NCBI GenBank assembly: GCA_017465155.1 | Contig: JAFTWV010000049.1 | Coordinates: forward strand, 1-48,301 | Source: Clostridia bacterium | GTDB lineage: Bacteria > Bacillota > Clostridia > Christensenellales > Aristaeellaceae | DNA length: 48,301 bases | Direction of reading: 5' to 3' | In this document: in pieces, positions 48,070 to 48,301 of the stretch | How the letters are laid out: each line of letters opens with the position of its first letter | Position numbering within the stretch: the stretch's first letter is position 1 | The notes under the pieces: generated by a model | Databases searched by the model: none | What the model saw: only the letters and a program-made list of their open reading frames with translations | What the model was told of the DNA's origin: nothing | Position numbers and translations under genes: made by a program

Positions 48070-48098
48070 ATTTTACCACATCAATAGATACCTGTCAA
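48070..48098 (-). promoter_or_regulatory. promoter of the second DUF6273 gene
   Basis: On the minus strand a perfect TTGACA (48098-48093) and TAAAAT (48075-48070) are 17 bp apart, 43 bp ahead of the ATG at 48026. TGTGGTAAAATA around the -10 resembles TGTGATAAAATA at the first DUF6273 promoter. Confidence 0.8.
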
Positions 48099-48140
48099 TA
48101 CACCGGGTTCTGTACGGCAGCAGCCAGACGCATCTCAAAA

Positions 48141-48163
48141 GGCCCTTCCGTTGAGGAAGGGCC
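48141..48163 (-). terminator. hairpin terminator for a gene beyond the right edge
   Basis: GGCCCTTCC (48141-48149) and GGAAGGGCC (48155-48163) form a perfect 9-bp stem with a 5-base loop; on the minus strand TTTT follows. The leftward gene it serves lies outside the window. Confidence 0.6.
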
Positions 48164-48169
48164 GCAGAC

Positions 48170-48202
48170 TGTCAAAAAAGCTCCATGGGAGGTGTCGGAG
48201 GG
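48170..48202. repeat. extragenic repeat, copy 2
   Basis: TGTCAAAAAAGCTCCATGGG followed by AGGTGTCGGAGG closely matches 20082-20112. Here too a terminator stands immediately to its left. Confidence 0.6.
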
Positions 48203-48301
48203 CCCGCAGGCCCTCTGACTGTAATCGTATCGCGGGGCTTTGCCGCGCGGGCGGGGCGGTTTCGGCATTAGCCGAAACCATTCCTTACATTTTTCACGGC
48301 C
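48203..48301. other. GC-rich intergenic end with hairpins
   Basis: No coding region. A perfect 9-bp stem (GGTTTCGGC / GCCGAAACC, 48258-48279) and a GCGGGGC...GCCGCGC stretch are present, similar in style to the palindromes at 376 and 7221. Confidence 0.5.

Noticed and set aside
1-48301. CRISPR arrays, tRNA or rRNA genes, transposases, integrases, phage genes
   Set aside because: I looked for regularly spaced repeats, cloverleaf ends and the corresponding protein motifs and found none.

Overview
The window looks like a chromosomal segment of a GC-rich member of the Bacillota (class Clostridia). The reasons are the YhaM-type exoribonuclease, the DUF2232 / L9 / DnaB gene order, the short (445-residue) Pgi, the UgtP-like glycosyltransferase, strong purine-rich ribosome binding sites, and sigma-A-type promoters with 16-17 bp spacers. 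The DUF3798 transporter, the zinc-ribbon/DUF6273 proteins and the cytoplasmic xyloglucan enzymes suggest a gut or rumen relative of the Christensenellales/Oscillospiraceae sphere; that placement is inference. No rRNA, tRNA, transposase, integrase or CRISPR array was seen.

Left part (1-13.5 kb). After a GC-rich stretch without genes comes a frameshifted membrane-protein gene and a zinc-ribbon protein. A long leftward gene train follows, reading from 8894 down to 1883: DUF2232 protein, ribosomal protein L9, DnaB helicase, YhaM nuclease, a lipoprotein, a C_GCAxxG_C_C protein, a diacylglycerol glucosyltransferase-like enzyme and a PH-like membrane protein. Three further leftward genes (DUF4867 and two small unknown membrane proteins) end at a divergent promoter. 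Rightward genes follow: a PHP phosphoesterase, asparagine synthetase AsnA and a short-chain dehydrogenase.

Middle (13.5-29.2 kb). A leftward MATE exporter - GH74 - GH31 set looks like intracellular xyloglucan-oligosaccharide breakdown. A leftward four-gene ABC importer has a DUF3798 binding protein, a double ATPase and two permeases; one permease carries an unusual extracytoplasmic insertion of about 230 residues. Glucose-6-phosphate isomerase and a two-gene chromate-type transporter follow.

The most unusual block (29.3-38.5 kb) is a rightward seven-gene unit: two membrane-anchored and two secreted HlyD-like adaptors (two paralogous pairs), one MacB-type ATPase and permease, and an 868-residue putative lipoprotein built from a duplicated module plus Ig-like and C-terminal beta domains. 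A 9-bp motif occurs three times upstream of its promoter and may bind an activator. This is the best candidate for an undescribed system.

Right part (38.5-48.3 kb). A leftward branched-chain amino-acid ABC operon (livK-H-M-G-F) diverges from a rightward glnA. Beyond it two DUF6273/zinc-ribbon proteins flank a small XRE regulator; they share a 76-bp identical 3' end, and their promoters share a candidate regulator site. The two ABC importers each place a strong hairpin between the binding-protein gene and the remaining genes, and neither binding protein shows a lipobox cysteine.
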